Shown piece after piece: positions 55,431 to 64,000 of a DNA stretch of 64,000 nucleotides (position 1 is the first letter of the stretch; the number at the start of each line of letters is the position of its first letter). Below the pieces are notes generated by a model. It was not told where the DNA came from. It did no database searches and saw only the letters and a program-made list of their open reading frames with translations. The stretch covers positions 1,860,001 to 1,924,000 of the forward strand of contig NZ_CP133038.1 in NCBI RefSeq assembly GCF_033060595.1. Direction: 5' to 3'. Origin of the DNA: Pyramidobacter sp. YE332. GTDB lineage: Bacteria > Synergistota > Synergistia > Synergistales > Dethiosulfovibrionaceae. A program made the translations under genes and the position numbers.

Positions 55431-56339
55431 TTACGTTTCTTCATCGCGAGCGACGTTGCGCCCGTCGAAGACGGGGATGAATTTTTCCATCGCCGTGTGG
55501 CCGCGCTGGATAAAACAGTTTTCCATGCCGAGCTTTTCGGCGTGGTCCAGCACCTTGTCGTACTCGCAGGTCATCAGGCGGCGGTTCAGCTCGGGGCAGC
55601 AGGCCGCCTGCGGCATGGGCGTGAACTGGTTCATCAGGCTCATGCAGATGTCCGAACCAAAGGTATTCCACAGATAATCCAGCACTCTGAAACTGTCGCG
55701 GGAGTGTCCCGGCAGAATCAGATGCCGCACCAGCACGCCGCGGGTCATCAGCCCGTCTTTCATCACGAACGGCCCCGTGATCTCGAACATCTTCTCGATC
55801 GACGCCGAAGCGTATTGAAAATAATCCGGAGCGTTGGAGTATCGCCGCGCCAAAGAATCGGCGCAGTATTTCAGATCGGGCAGGAACACGTCCACGGAAC
55901 CGCGCAGCGCTTCGATCGTCTCCGGCAGCTCGTAGCCGCCGCAGTTGTACACGACCGGCAGGATAAATCCATGCCGTTTGGCCCGATCGAGCGCCGCGAG
56001 GATCTGCGGCACGTAGTGCGTCGGCGTCACCAGATCGAGCGAGGCGGCGCCGCGCCGCTGCTGTTCGAGAAAGATTTCGGCCAGGCGTTCCACGCTCACG
56101 TCGACGCCTTTTCCCCGGTGGCTGACGTCGTAGTTCTGGCAGAAGACGCACTTCATGGTGCAGTGGGAGAAAAAAACCGTACCGGCGCCGTTTTCGCCCG
56201 TCAGGCACGGTTCTTCCCAGCGGTGCAGCGACACCAGCGCCACGCGCGCCAGTTCGCCGGCGCCGCACCAGCCTTTTTGCCCGTTTTGCCTGTCCGCGCC
56301 GCAACGGCGCGGGCATAGGTCACATGAACGCAGATCCAT
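55431..56339 (-). CDS. PflX-like radical SAM protein
   Basis: A 302-residue radical SAM protein of the COG1313 (PflX) type. The N-terminus has paired cysteines (CDLCPRRCGADRQNGQKGWC), the SAM cluster is in SHCTMKCVFCQNYDVS, and YNCGGYELPETIEAL and DVFLPDLKYC follow the family. No target glycyl-radical enzyme is in the window, and the role of this branch is not established. It ends in its own terminator, so it is separate from the glycosyltransferase. Confidence 0.9.
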   Translation of the reverse strand: MDLRSCDLCPRRCGADRQNGQKGWCGAGELARVALVSLHRWEEPCLTGENGAGTVFFSHCTMKCVFCQNYDVSHRGKGVDVSVERLAEIFLEQQRRGAASLDLVTPTHYVPQILAALDRAKRHGFILPVVYNCGGYELPETIEALRGSVDVFLPDLKYCADSLARRYSNAPDYFQYASASIEKMFEITGPFVMKDGLMTRGVLVRHLILPGHSRDSFRVLDYLWNTFGSDICMSLMNQFTPMPQAACCPELNRRLMTCEYDKVLDHAEKLGMENCFIQRGHTAMEKFIPVFDGRNVARDEET

Positions 56340-56361
56340 CGTCGCGCTTCCCCCACATACA

Positions 56362-56393
56362 AAAATCGCCCCGGGAACCTTTTCCCGGGGCGA
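56362..56393 (-). terminator. gap-pgk terminator
   Basis: AATCGCCCCGGGAA (56362-56375), loop of four, TTCCCGGGGCGATT (56380-56393), followed on the minus strand by TTTGTATG. Confidence 0.9.
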
Positions 56394-56407
56394 TTGTACT
56401 CTCCAAA

Positions 56408-57601
<1,194 letters not shown>

Positions 57602-57602
57602 T

Positions 57603-58625
57603 TTACAGCCCCTTGGAGATCACGTAGTTGACCAGGTCGACGCAGCGGCAGGAATAGCCCCACTCGTTATCGTACCAGGCGAAAACTTTGACGAGTCCGT
57701 TCATCTCGATGGTCTGATCGGGCGCGAAAATGCTGGAGCGGTCGTCGTGAATGAAGTCGGCGGACACGCACTCGTCGGTGACGTATCCCACGTAGGGAGC
57801 CATGGCGCCCGCGGCGGCCTTTTTCACGGCCGCGTTCACTTCGTCGGCCGTCACGGCGCGGCCGGGGACGAAGGTCAGATCGACGATGGAAACGTCGGGC
57901 GTGGGCACGCGCAGCGCCATGCCGCTCAGTTTGCCTTTCAGGGCCGGGATGACGAGCGCCACGGCCTTGGCGGCGCCGGTCGTGGTGGGGACCATGGAAC
58001 AGGCCGCCGCGCGAGCGCGGTAGTTGCTCTTCTTGTGGGACTTGTCGACCAGGTTCTGATCGCCCGTGTAAGAGTGGACGGTCGTCATCAATCCTTTTTC
58101 GATGCCGAACGCGTCGTTGAGGATCTTGGCGATCGGCGCCAGGCAGTTGGTCGTGCAGGACGCGTTGGAAACGATATGGTCCTTGGCGGGATCGTACTTT
58201 TCCTCGTTGACGCCCATGACGAACGTCGCCACGCCGTCGCCCTTGCCGGGAGCGGTGATGACGACCTTTTTGGCGCCGCAGGCGATATGGGCCCCGGCCT
58301 TTTCGGCCGTCACGTTCTTACCGGTCGCTTCAATGACCAGCTCGACGCCCAGTTCCTTCCAGGGATACACGTCGTTTTCGGGCGTGACGCAGAGGATCTT
58401 CTGGCCGTTGACGACAATGGAGTCGCCTTCCGAAGTGACCGTGCCGTTGAAACGGCCGTGCACGGAATCGTACTTGAAAAGATACGCCATCTGGTCGGCC
58501 GACGCGCTGTGCCTCGTAACGGCGACAACCTCAAAAAGACCTTTTTTGTCGTATTCCGACATGGCACGAAGAACAAGACGGCCAATTCTGCCAAAACCAC
58601 TGATCGCAACTCGAACTTTGCTCAT
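57603..58625 (-). CDS. gap: glyceraldehyde-3-phosphate dehydrogenase, type I
   Basis: Oxidises glyceraldehyde 3-phosphate with NAD(P)+. The 340-residue protein has the Rossmann start KVRVAISGFGRIGRLVLR, the catalytic cysteine in SNASCTTNCLAP and the C-terminal WYDNEWGYSCR. It leads pgk in an operon with a strong promoter at 58703-58731. The whiA gene upstream ends 130 bases away. Confidence 0.98.
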   Translation of the reverse strand: MSKVRVAISGFGRIGRLVLRAMSEYDKKGLFEVVAVTRHSASADQMAYLFKYDSVHGRFNGTVTSEGDSIVVNGQKILCVTPENDVYPWKELGVELVIEATGKNVTAEKAGAHIACGAKKVVITAPGKGDGVATFVMGVNEEKYDPAKDHIVSNASCTTNCLAPIAKILNDAFGIEKGLMTTVHSYTGDQNLVDKSHKKSNYRARAAACSMVPTTTGAAKAVALVIPALKGKLSGMALRVPTPDVSIVDLTFVPGRAVTADEVNAAVKKAAAGAMAPYVGYVTDECVSADFIHDDRSSIFAPDQTIEMNGLVKVFAWYDNEWGYSCRCVDLVNYVISKGL

Positions 58626-58702
58626 AGCAGCAGCCTCCTAAGAATTATTAGCCGTCTCCGCCGGGAAAACGGCTTTCGCAAGCGACATCATACCGTGTGT
58701 TT

Positions 58703-58731
58703 AGATTAAGCGCAAAACGGCCGGCTGTCAA
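58703..58731 (-). promoter_or_regulatory. gap-pgk promoter
   Basis: On the minus strand TTGACA (58726-58731), 17 bases, TAATCT (58703-58708), about 78 bases before the gap start. It lies just beyond the whiA stop. Confidence 0.75.
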
Positions 58732-58754
58732 GATTCGTGCCGATTAATTTCGCG

Positions 58755-59633
58755 TCAGGACCGCTTCGACGGATCAAAACCGGCCTCTTCCGCGATCGCG
58801 AGCAATTTTTTCAGACGATATTTCACGGTGCTTTTGCTCACCTGCGGGCGAAGCAGATCGCCAAGATCGGACAGCGTCGCTTCCGGATTCTCGAGCCGGG
58901 CCCGGGCCAGGGGGATCAACTTTTCGGGGATCAGCTTCACGTCGAGTCGGCGCAGAAAATCGATCATCGCCACATGCTGGCGGGAAGTTTTCACGCTGCG
59001 GCGAATATTGGCGCTGTCGCAATTGGCCTGCTTATTGGCCAAGTCGCGGCTGCCGCGCATTATCGAACGCTTTTCAAGGTTCTGCGCCAAAGCCGACATG
59101 CCCATAAAATAACAGAAACGCATGATCTGCTGAAGGTCGCGAATCGTCAGCTCGCGCACGTTTCCCTTATCCCGCGCCGAGAAGGTAATCTCGCTGCCCT
59201 CCAGCAGTTCGCTCATACTGCGCGCCACCGACGCATCGTGAAAACGCATGATGCAGTAATATCCCCGCTTGGGATTGTAAACGCTCCCCGCGCAGCCGAA
59301 AACGCCGCGCGCCCAGGCCCAGCGGATGAAATCGCGGCGGTGACGTTTGGCGAGAATCGTCCTATAAAGAGACTGCGGCAAAACGACCGCCACTTTCCGA
59401 TTCTGCACGCGCAGGATCTCGCTCAGGTCCGCTTCGCCGCTCCAGCGCACATACGGCCAGAGACGGCGGAAGCGGCGGTAGACCCACAGCCGCGACGAGG
59501 AGATACGCGCCTCGATCCCGACGGTCTGCCTGTTCATGCAGGCGACGATCCCGGACAGCTCGGACTCCGCGGAAACGGCGTCGGTCACGGGAGCCAGAAA
59601 CCATTCGTCCCATTGCTCGGTGCTGATCTTCAT
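58755..59633 (-). CDS. whiA: DNA-binding protein WhiA
   Basis: About 292 residues. An N-terminal LAGLIDADG-type (homing-endonuclease-like, inactive) domain includes RWAWARGVFGCAGSVYNP, and a C-terminal helix-turn-helix domain contains NCDSANIRRSVKTSRQ and LSDLGDLLRPQVSKSTVKYRLKKL. In other bacteria WhiA affects cell division and chromosome segregation. It overlaps yvcK by four bases (ATGA) in the widely conserved rapZ-yvcK-whiA order. Confidence 0.95.
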   Translation of the reverse strand: MKISTEQWDEWFLAPVTDAVSAESELSGIVACMNRQTVGIEARISSSRLWVYRRFRRLWPYVRWSGEADLSEILRVQNRKVAVVLPQSLYRTILAKRHRRDFIRWAWARGVFGCAGSVYNPKRGYYCIMRFHDASVARSMSELLEGSEITFSARDKGNVRELTIRDLQQIMRFCYFMGMSALAQNLEKRSIMRGSRDLANKQANCDSANIRRSVKTSRQHVAMIDFLRRLDVKLIPEKLIPLARARLENPEATLSDLGDLLRPQVSKSTVKYRLKKLLAIAEEAGFDPSKRS

Positions 59634-60769
59634 AGCTCATACCCGCCGTTCAGCTTGCGGTTGATCCTCATCAGCGCCTCGGCCAGGCGGGCGCTGTGAT
59701 GACGTACGACGCCGCTCTCCTGGATCTGAAGCAGCGAAGCGCGGAAAACCTGGCAGCTCCTCGAGATCAAAAACTCTTCATCCTGTCGCCCCAGCGACAA
59801 AGGTTCCGCTCCTTGAGCGCGATACTTTTCCCGAAGCGGTTCGGGAATGACGTCTTCGTTGAGAACCACCACGTCGGGGTAACGTCCCAGCGCTTTGGCG
59901 ACCCACTGAATGTGATTGAGCTGCGTCATGCCGCTGGTTTCCCCCGGCTGAGTCATCAGGTTGGCAACGTAAACGACGGGGCGCTTCGACTTGCGCAGCG
60001 CGGCGGTAAAATCTTCCACCAGCAGATTGGGGATGACGCTCGTAAAAAGGCTGCCCGGCCCCAGAATGACCAGATCGGCATGGTGAAGGACCGAAAATGC
60101 TTCGCGCACCGGCTTCACGCCCGAAGGCTCGAGACGGATGCTGCGAATGTCGCGTCCGCGCTCCGCCACCGCCAGTTCGCCGCGCAGCGTCGCGCCGTCG
60201 TTCGTCTCGGCGACGAGCGTGACGTTTTCCGTCGTGATCGGCAGCACCCGGCCGCGGATCGCCAGCAAACTGTTGACGAGCTCCACGGCGTTTTTGAAAT
60301 CGCCCGACTGCTCCGTCGCCGCCAGCAGGATCAGATTGCCGAGACTATGTCCTTTCAGATCGCCCTGGCCGAAACGGAAGTTCATGAAGGCCCGCAGCTG
60401 ATCGTCGTTTTCGCTGAGGGCGACCAGACAGTTGCGGATGTCGCCGGGAGGCAGCATGCCCCAGTCGCGCACCAGGCGTCCGGAACTGCCCCCTTCGTCG
60501 GTCACCGTGACCAAGGCGACGATATTGCGCGTATAGCCTTTCAGCCCCTTTAAGAGAGAAGAAAGCCCCGTCCCGCCGCCGACTGCCACAAAATGGGGCC
60601 CTCCCGCGAGACGGAGCTGTACGGCTGCCGCCGCCGCTTCCCGTTCGTTCGTTCTTTTCGATATGAAACTTCGCACGCGGCGACTGTTGCGGAACAGAAG
60701 AGACACGGTCACGCCGCCGGCCAGACAGCCGCCGACAAAGATCAGCGCCACGGCGAACAAAAGCGTCAT
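59630..60769 (-). CDS. yvcK: YvcK-type (gluconeogenesis factor/CofD-like) protein
   Basis: A 379-residue protein. One N-terminal membrane helix (LLFAVALIFVGGCLAGGVTVSLL) precedes the CofD-like domain with FVAVGGGTGLSSLLKGLK, TVTDEGGSSGRLVRD, PPGDIRNCLVALS and GPGSLFTSVIPNLL. The family binds UDP-GlcNAc and links carbon supply to envelope growth in Bacillus-type bacteria. The membrane helix is an addition many homologues lack. It overlaps rapZ and whiA by four bases on each side. Confidence 0.95.
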   Translation of the reverse strand: MTLLFAVALIFVGGCLAGGVTVSLLFRNSRRVRSFISKRTNEREAAAAAVQLRLAGGPHFVAVGGGTGLSSLLKGLKGYTRNIVALVTVTDEGGSSGRLVRDWGMLPPGDIRNCLVALSENDDQLRAFMNFRFGQGDLKGHSLGNLILLAATEQSGDFKNAVELVNSLLAIRGRVLPITTENVTLVAETNDGATLRGELAVAERGRDIRSIRLEPSGVKPVREAFSVLHHADLVILGPGSLFTSVIPNLLVEDFTAALRKSKRPVVYVANLMTQPGETSGMTQLNHIQWVAKALGRYPDVVVLNEDVIPEPLREKYRAQGAEPLSLGRQDEEFLISRSCQVFRASLLQIQESGVVRHHSARLAEALMRINRKLNGGYEL

Positions 60770-61668
60770 GATTTCCGCCCTCCCCGTTCATCCCGTTCGA
60801 GGTCGCGATGCTTGACGCGGCACTCCACGCCGTCAATCCCTCCCAATCGCTCACCCAGCCATTCAGCCGCAAAAACAGAACGATGACGGCCGCCTGTACA
60901 GCCGATGGCGATCTGCAAATAATTTTTGCCGCTGAGGTGGTACACGGGAATGATGTTTTCGAAAAGCTCCAGACTCTGGTGTAAAAAGGAGCTGGCCATC
61001 GGATCGTTGTAGATGTACTTTTGCACCGGTTCGTCACGACCCGACAGATATTTCAGCGTCTCCACGTAATAAGGATTGACGAGGAAACGCACGTCCAACA
61101 CAAAATCGGCGTCAAGCGCCACGCCGTACTTGAAGCCAAACGAACTGACCGTCACCTGCAGTCCGGCTGGATTGCGCGCCAAGATCGAGAAGATCTCGGC
61201 GCGAAGCTGGGCGTTCGACAGTGCGGATGTATCGATGATACGGTCGGCGATGCGCCGGAACTGCGCCAATTGCTTACGCTCGATGCCGATTCCTTCCAGC
61301 AGCGAATTCATGAAGCCCAACGGATGACGCCGGCGCGTCAGGCTATAGCGGCGCAGCAGCACATCCTCGGACGCCTCGAGAAAAAGGATCTGAACGTTGA
61401 CGCCCTTCTGTTTCAGATCGTCGAGCACGCGCGGCAGACAATCCGGCAGATCGAGGCTGCGCACGTCGATCACGGCCGCTACGCCGTTCTCCAGCGCTCT
61501 GGGATGCTGAGACAAGATCCCGATCAGCCCTGGAAGCATACCGACAGGAATGTTATCGACCGTAAAAAAGCCCTGATCTTCCAGAAGATGCAGCACGCTG
61601 CTTTTTCCGCTGCCAGACAGCCCCGTGATGATCAGCAGTTTTTTCGGAAGCATGGTCTCGCCGCTCAC
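60766..61668 (-). CDS. rapZ: RNase adapter RapZ (nucleotide-binding protein)
   Basis: About 300 residues. The P-loop is LLIITGLSGSGKSSVLH, the second nucleotide motif includes DVRSLDL, and the C-terminal domain has SFGFKYGVALDADFVLDVRFL and AIGCTGGRHRSV, the GlcN6P-sensing region in Escherichia coli. The start is either GTG 61668, overlapping the SPOR gene stop, or ATG 61653; neither has a strong Shine-Dalgarno, so translation is probably coupled. Confidence 0.96.
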   Translation of the reverse strand: MSGETMLPKKLLIITGLSGSGKSSVLHLLEDQGFFTVDNIPVGMLPGLIGILSQHPRALENGVAAVIDVRSLDLPDCLPRVLDDLKQKGVNVQILFLEASEDVLLRRYSLTRRRHPLGFMNSLLEGIGIERKQLAQFRRIADRIIDTSALSNAQLRAEIFSILARNPAGLQVTVSSFGFKYGVALDADFVLDVRFLVNPYYVETLKYLSGRDEPVQKYIYNDPMASSFLHQSLELFENIIPVYHLSGKNYLQIAIGCTGGRHRSVFAAEWLGERLGGIDGVECRVKHRDLERDERGGRKS

Positions 61669-62345
61669 TGATTCTGCCGCACTAAGACCGGATGCCCCGC
61701 CGCCTTGATGTCCTTCGCGATCTCGTCGGCCACCGCCCGTTCGCGCCCGCCGGCCACGATCACGCGATAATAATTCTTACCGCGCACTTCCGCCTGGCGC
61801 ACCACGGCGCTGTGTCCCATCTTCTGAAGCGACGAAACGACGGCGTTTGCCGCCGCGCGATCAGTGTAGGAACCGCACTGGATAATAAACAGACTTTTGT
61901 CGATGCTGCCGCCGCGGACAATGACGCGGTTTTCCCCTGGCGCGGCATCGCCTTTCTTGGGATCGACACGAGCAGCTCGCGGTTGTGACAGGCCTTTCGA
62001 CGACGCATTGTCCCCTCCCTCGCCGCCTGTCGTGGCCGGGCGATCTTCGTTCTGGGACCGACCGCCGCTTTTACGCTGCACGGGTTGAGCGATGATCACG
62101 TTGTCAATTTTCTCTTTTTTCGTCACCACGCCGTCTTTCTTGTCCCCGACGATCCCCGCACTCTGGTGTTGGGCAATCGGGCGCGGCTGTGTGATAACGG
62201 TCGGCTTCGGAGGACTGGGAGCCCAAAGAAGGCGGATCCCCACCACGACAATGCCCAACGCGACAACGCCAAGAATCGGCAGCATAAAGTCGCCAAACGG
62301 GACAGCCGGCTTCTGCTTGAAACGGCTCGTTGATCTGGCTGCCAT
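61665..62345 (-). CDS. SPOR-domain membrane protein
   Basis: About 226 residues. A short basic cytoplasmic tail is followed by one membrane helix (FMLPILGVVALGIVVVGIRLL), a long low-complexity linker, and a C-terminal SPOR domain (FIIQCGSYTDRAAANAVVSSLQKMGH, YYRVIVAG). SPOR domains bind denuded glycan strands at the division septum. Its place between ftsZ and rapZ supports a division role. The start is ATG 62345 with GAGGTG upstream. Confidence 0.9.
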   Translation of the reverse strand: MAARSTSRFKQKPAVPFGDFMLPILGVVALGIVVVGIRLLWAPSPPKPTVITQPRPIAQHQSAGIVGDKKDGVVTKKEKIDNVIIAQPVQRKSGGRSQNEDRPATTGGEGGDNASSKGLSQPRAARVDPKKGDAAPGENRVIVRGGSIDKSLFIIQCGSYTDRAAANAVVSSLQKMGHSAVVRQAEVRGKNYYRVIVAGGRERAVADEIAKDIKAAGHPVLVRQNQ

Positions 62346-62387
62346 AAAAATCACCTCAGTTTCATAGAATCATGACATAACAACAAC

Positions 62388-62409
62388 GGAGACAAGCAGA
62401 CTTGTCCCC
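62388..62409 (-). terminator. possible weak terminator after ftsZ
   Basis: GGAGACAAG (62388-62396), loop CAGA, CTTGTCCCC (62401-62409), nine pairs with one G-T. On the minus strand it is followed by GTTGTTGTTATG. It would partly separate ftsZ from the SPOR-rapZ block. Confidence 0.45.
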
Positions 62410-62424
62410 GTCCGAGAATCTTCG

Positions 62425-63597
62425 TTACTTTTTGCGGCGTCTGTAAGTCGTCGGGATATCAAGTCCGGAGCCAAGCCCTTCAAAAATACTGTGCGGCTCT
62501 TCCGAAACCACGTCGCTGGGCGTCAGGTTCTGTTTCTCGAACAAGCCGGCGGAATCTGAGCCAGCCTGCGTCTTGGCGTCGTTCTTATCGGCAAGAATGT
62601 CCTTGAATCCCGTAGCGATCAAGGTAAAGCGCACGGTATCGCCCATCGAGGGATCGATGCCCTGTCCCCAGATGATGTTCGCGTCCTCGCGGGCAGAAGC
62701 GGAGATCAACTTCGCCGCTTCGTTCATCTCGAGAATGCTCAGATCCTCGCCGGACTCGATGCAGTACAGCACAGAAGAAGCTCCGTTCATCGGCGCTGTC
62801 ATCAGCGGCCCGTTCATCGCCGCGCGGGCCGCCGCGAGCACACGGCCATCGCCCTTGGCTTCGCCGACTCCCATGATCGCCGTCCCCGCGTCGCGCATGA
62901 TCGTGCATACGTCCGCAAAATCCACGTTGACCTGCATGATTTTGCGAATGACGCCCGTCACGCCGGCAACGGCCTGCCGAAGGACTTCGTCGCTCATCTT
63001 GAAGGCTTCCTGCCACGTCGTCGATTTATCGGAAAGCTCGATGATGCGGTCGTTGTGTACGATGACCAGAGCGTCGACTTTCTCGCGCAATCTGCTGATG
63101 CCCTCGGTCGCCTGCCGAATGCGCTTCGGCCCCTCCCAGCTGAAAGGATACGTAACAATCGCGACGACCAGCGCGCCGACCTTTTCCTTGGCGATGCCAG
63201 CGATCACGGGAGCAGCGCCCGTACCGGTCCCGCCGCCCATACCGGCGGTGATGAAGACCATGTCGGCTCCTTCAAGAAGGTTCGTGATCTCCTCTTCAGA
63301 CTCCTGAGCCGCTTCCTGTCCCACGCTGGGATTCGCACCGGCGCCCCGCCCCTTGGTCAGATTGCGTCCCAGGATCAGTTTCGACGAGGCTTCCGAAAGC
63401 CGCAGCGCCGCAACGTCAGTATTGCCGGCAATAAAATCCACATCATCAATGCCGCTGCGAATGATCGTATTCAGCGCGTTGCCGCCGGCGCCGCCGACAC
63501 CTATAACCTTGATAACTTCTCGAGGAACTAACGCACTGATATCGTCATCCTCAAGGGGTGCATCGTTGGTGATCGAGAAGATCTCGCTGTCGTCCAT
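62425..63597 (-). CDS. ftsZ: cell division protein FtsZ
   Basis: Tubulin-like GTPase that forms the division ring. The 390-residue protein has the nucleotide motifs [13 protein letters not shown], the tubulin signature in [16 protein letters not shown], and [11 protein letters not shown] with TAIMGVGEA. The C-terminal tail ends in [12 protein letters not shown], the site for FtsA and other partners. The ATG at 63597 has GGAGG upstream and follows ftsA by 14 bases. Confidence 0.98.
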   Translation of the reverse strand: MDDSEIFSITNDAPLEDDDISALVPREVIKVIGVGGAGGNALNTIIRSGIDDVDFIAGNTDVAALRLSEASSKLILGRNLTKGRGAGANPSVGQEAAQESEEEITNLLEGADMVFITAGMGGGTGTGAAPVIAGIAKEKVGALVVAIVTYPFSWEGPKRIRQATEGISRLREKVDALVIVHNDRIIELSDKSTTWQEAFKMSDEVLRQAVAGVTGVIRKIMQVNVDFADVCTIMRDAGTAIMGVGEAKGDGRVLAAARAAMNGPLMTAPMNGASSVLYCIESGEDLSILEMNEAAKLISASAREDANIIWGQGIDPSMGDTVRFTLIATGFKDILADKNDAKTQAGSDSAGLFEKQNLTPSDVVSEEPHSIFEGLGSGLDIPTTYRRRKK

Positions 63598-63611
63598 GGA
63601 ACCGGTCCTCC

Positions 63612-64000
63612 TTAGAATAATTCTCTGAAAAGTTCTTTCGCATTGCGGGCAAAGGCTTTAAGGGGCGACTGAGAAGGTCTTCTTGCACCTTTCATTCTCT
63701 TAGAAGATTTGCCGGGGGCAATGTTTTTGAAGATCGACATAGGCGCTTCCACGTATACGAAGGGATTCTTTCTCCTTTCCATCAGATACACGATGATCCC
63801 CGATACGGCACTGTAGCGGCAGTCATTGCGTCCTCGCTGCATCTCCTCCCGAAGCACGGGCACGCCGACTCGCACGGATGTTCCCAAATAAGAATCGGCA
63901 AACGGAACGATACCTTTGGTCATCACGACGCCGCCCGTCAGAATCACATCAGTGGGAAGCCCTGCTTTTTGGATAGCCTTGAGACTGGGAACGACGCTGT
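63612..64000 (-). CDS. ftsA: cell division protein FtsA, C-terminal part (runs off the window)
   Basis: The last 128 codons or so of an actin-like FtsA. The frame is open to the window edge, with PTDVILTGGVVMTKGI (the conserved actin-fold ATP-site glycines), FADSYLGTSVRVGVP and GIIVYLMERR. A basic segment (KSSKRMKGARR) precedes the C-terminal amphipathic helix FARNAKELFRELF, the membrane anchor of FtsA. Its place before ftsZ confirms identity. Start and ATP-binding N-terminus lie outside. Confidence 0.9.
   Translation of the reverse strand, partial: SVVPSLKAIQKAGLPTDVILTGGVVMTKGIVPFADSYLGTSVRVGVPVLREEMQRGRNDCRYSAVSGIIVYLMERRKNPFVYVEAPMSIFKNIAPGKSSKRMKGARRPSQSPLKAFARNAKELFRELF

Overview
The window is a chromosomal segment of an anaerobic, GC-rich Gram-negative-type bacterium. 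The combination of a nine-gene A/V-type ATPase operon with a Na+-type c-ring, type III glutamine synthetase, hybrid cluster and flavodiiron proteins, an AMMECR1/MEMO/radical-SAM set and the rapZ-yvcK-whiA block next to ftsA-ftsZ fits Synergistota, perhaps a Pyramidobacter-like species. That assignment is an inference from gene content, not from a database match.

Layout. 1-5.4 kb: a complete rRNA operon on the minus strand (16S, tRNA-Ile, tRNA-Ala, 23S, 5S) with promoter and terminator. 5.4-8.0 kb: an IS30-like element flanked by a 15-bp duplication, itself carrying a nested IS5-type element. 8.1-10.5 kb: a class A penicillin-binding protein. 10.6-18.7 kb: groES-groEL under a CIRCE operator, PTS enzyme I, a corrinoid adenosyltransferase, a small membrane protein, a UPF0173 hydrolase and glnA type III. 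19-22.7 kb: amrS, an amrB-amrA fusion and a citX-citG fusion in one operon. 22.8-30.5 kb: two tRNA-Met genes, an L,D-transpeptidase, deoC, an IS200-type element, asparaginase, a purine phosphoribosyltransferase with an NCS2-like permease, cardiolipin synthase and a DUF1858 protein. 30.5-33.5 kb: UDP-GlcNAc 2-epimerase and a two-gene S24/AlbA_2 operon with helically phased promoter repeats. 33.7-42.4 kb: the V-ATPase operon. 43-50.7 kb: tRNA-Gly, a ferredoxin-type aldo/keto reductase and a nitrosative/oxidative stress island (hcp, ferredoxin, flavodiiron protein, DUF2249 protein, cupin) divergent from ferritin and an FMN reductase. 50.8-52 kb: an IS630 element inserted in an IS200-end relic. 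52-64 kb: a secreted protein, a double glycosyltransferase, a radical SAM protein, pgk-gap, whiA-yvcK-rapZ, a SPOR protein, ftsZ and the 3' end of ftsA. Most genes lie on the minus strand.

A striking feature is that several conserved genes (the class A PBP at both ends, V-ATPase subunit C, hcp, the double glycosyltransferase) are each broken by the apparent loss of exactly one base, nearly always in a homopolymer run; the two IS transposases show the same pattern, although there it may be programmed frameshifting. All are annotated here as single genes spanning the shift. This may be residual assembly error; if real, it would mean several important genes are frameshifted.

Functionally the segment links envelope and cell division, ATP-driven ion (probably Na+) transport, nitrogen and purine salvage, lower glycolysis/gluconeogenesis and defence against NO and oxygen. 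No CRISPR array, prophage or large secondary-metabolite cluster is visible.
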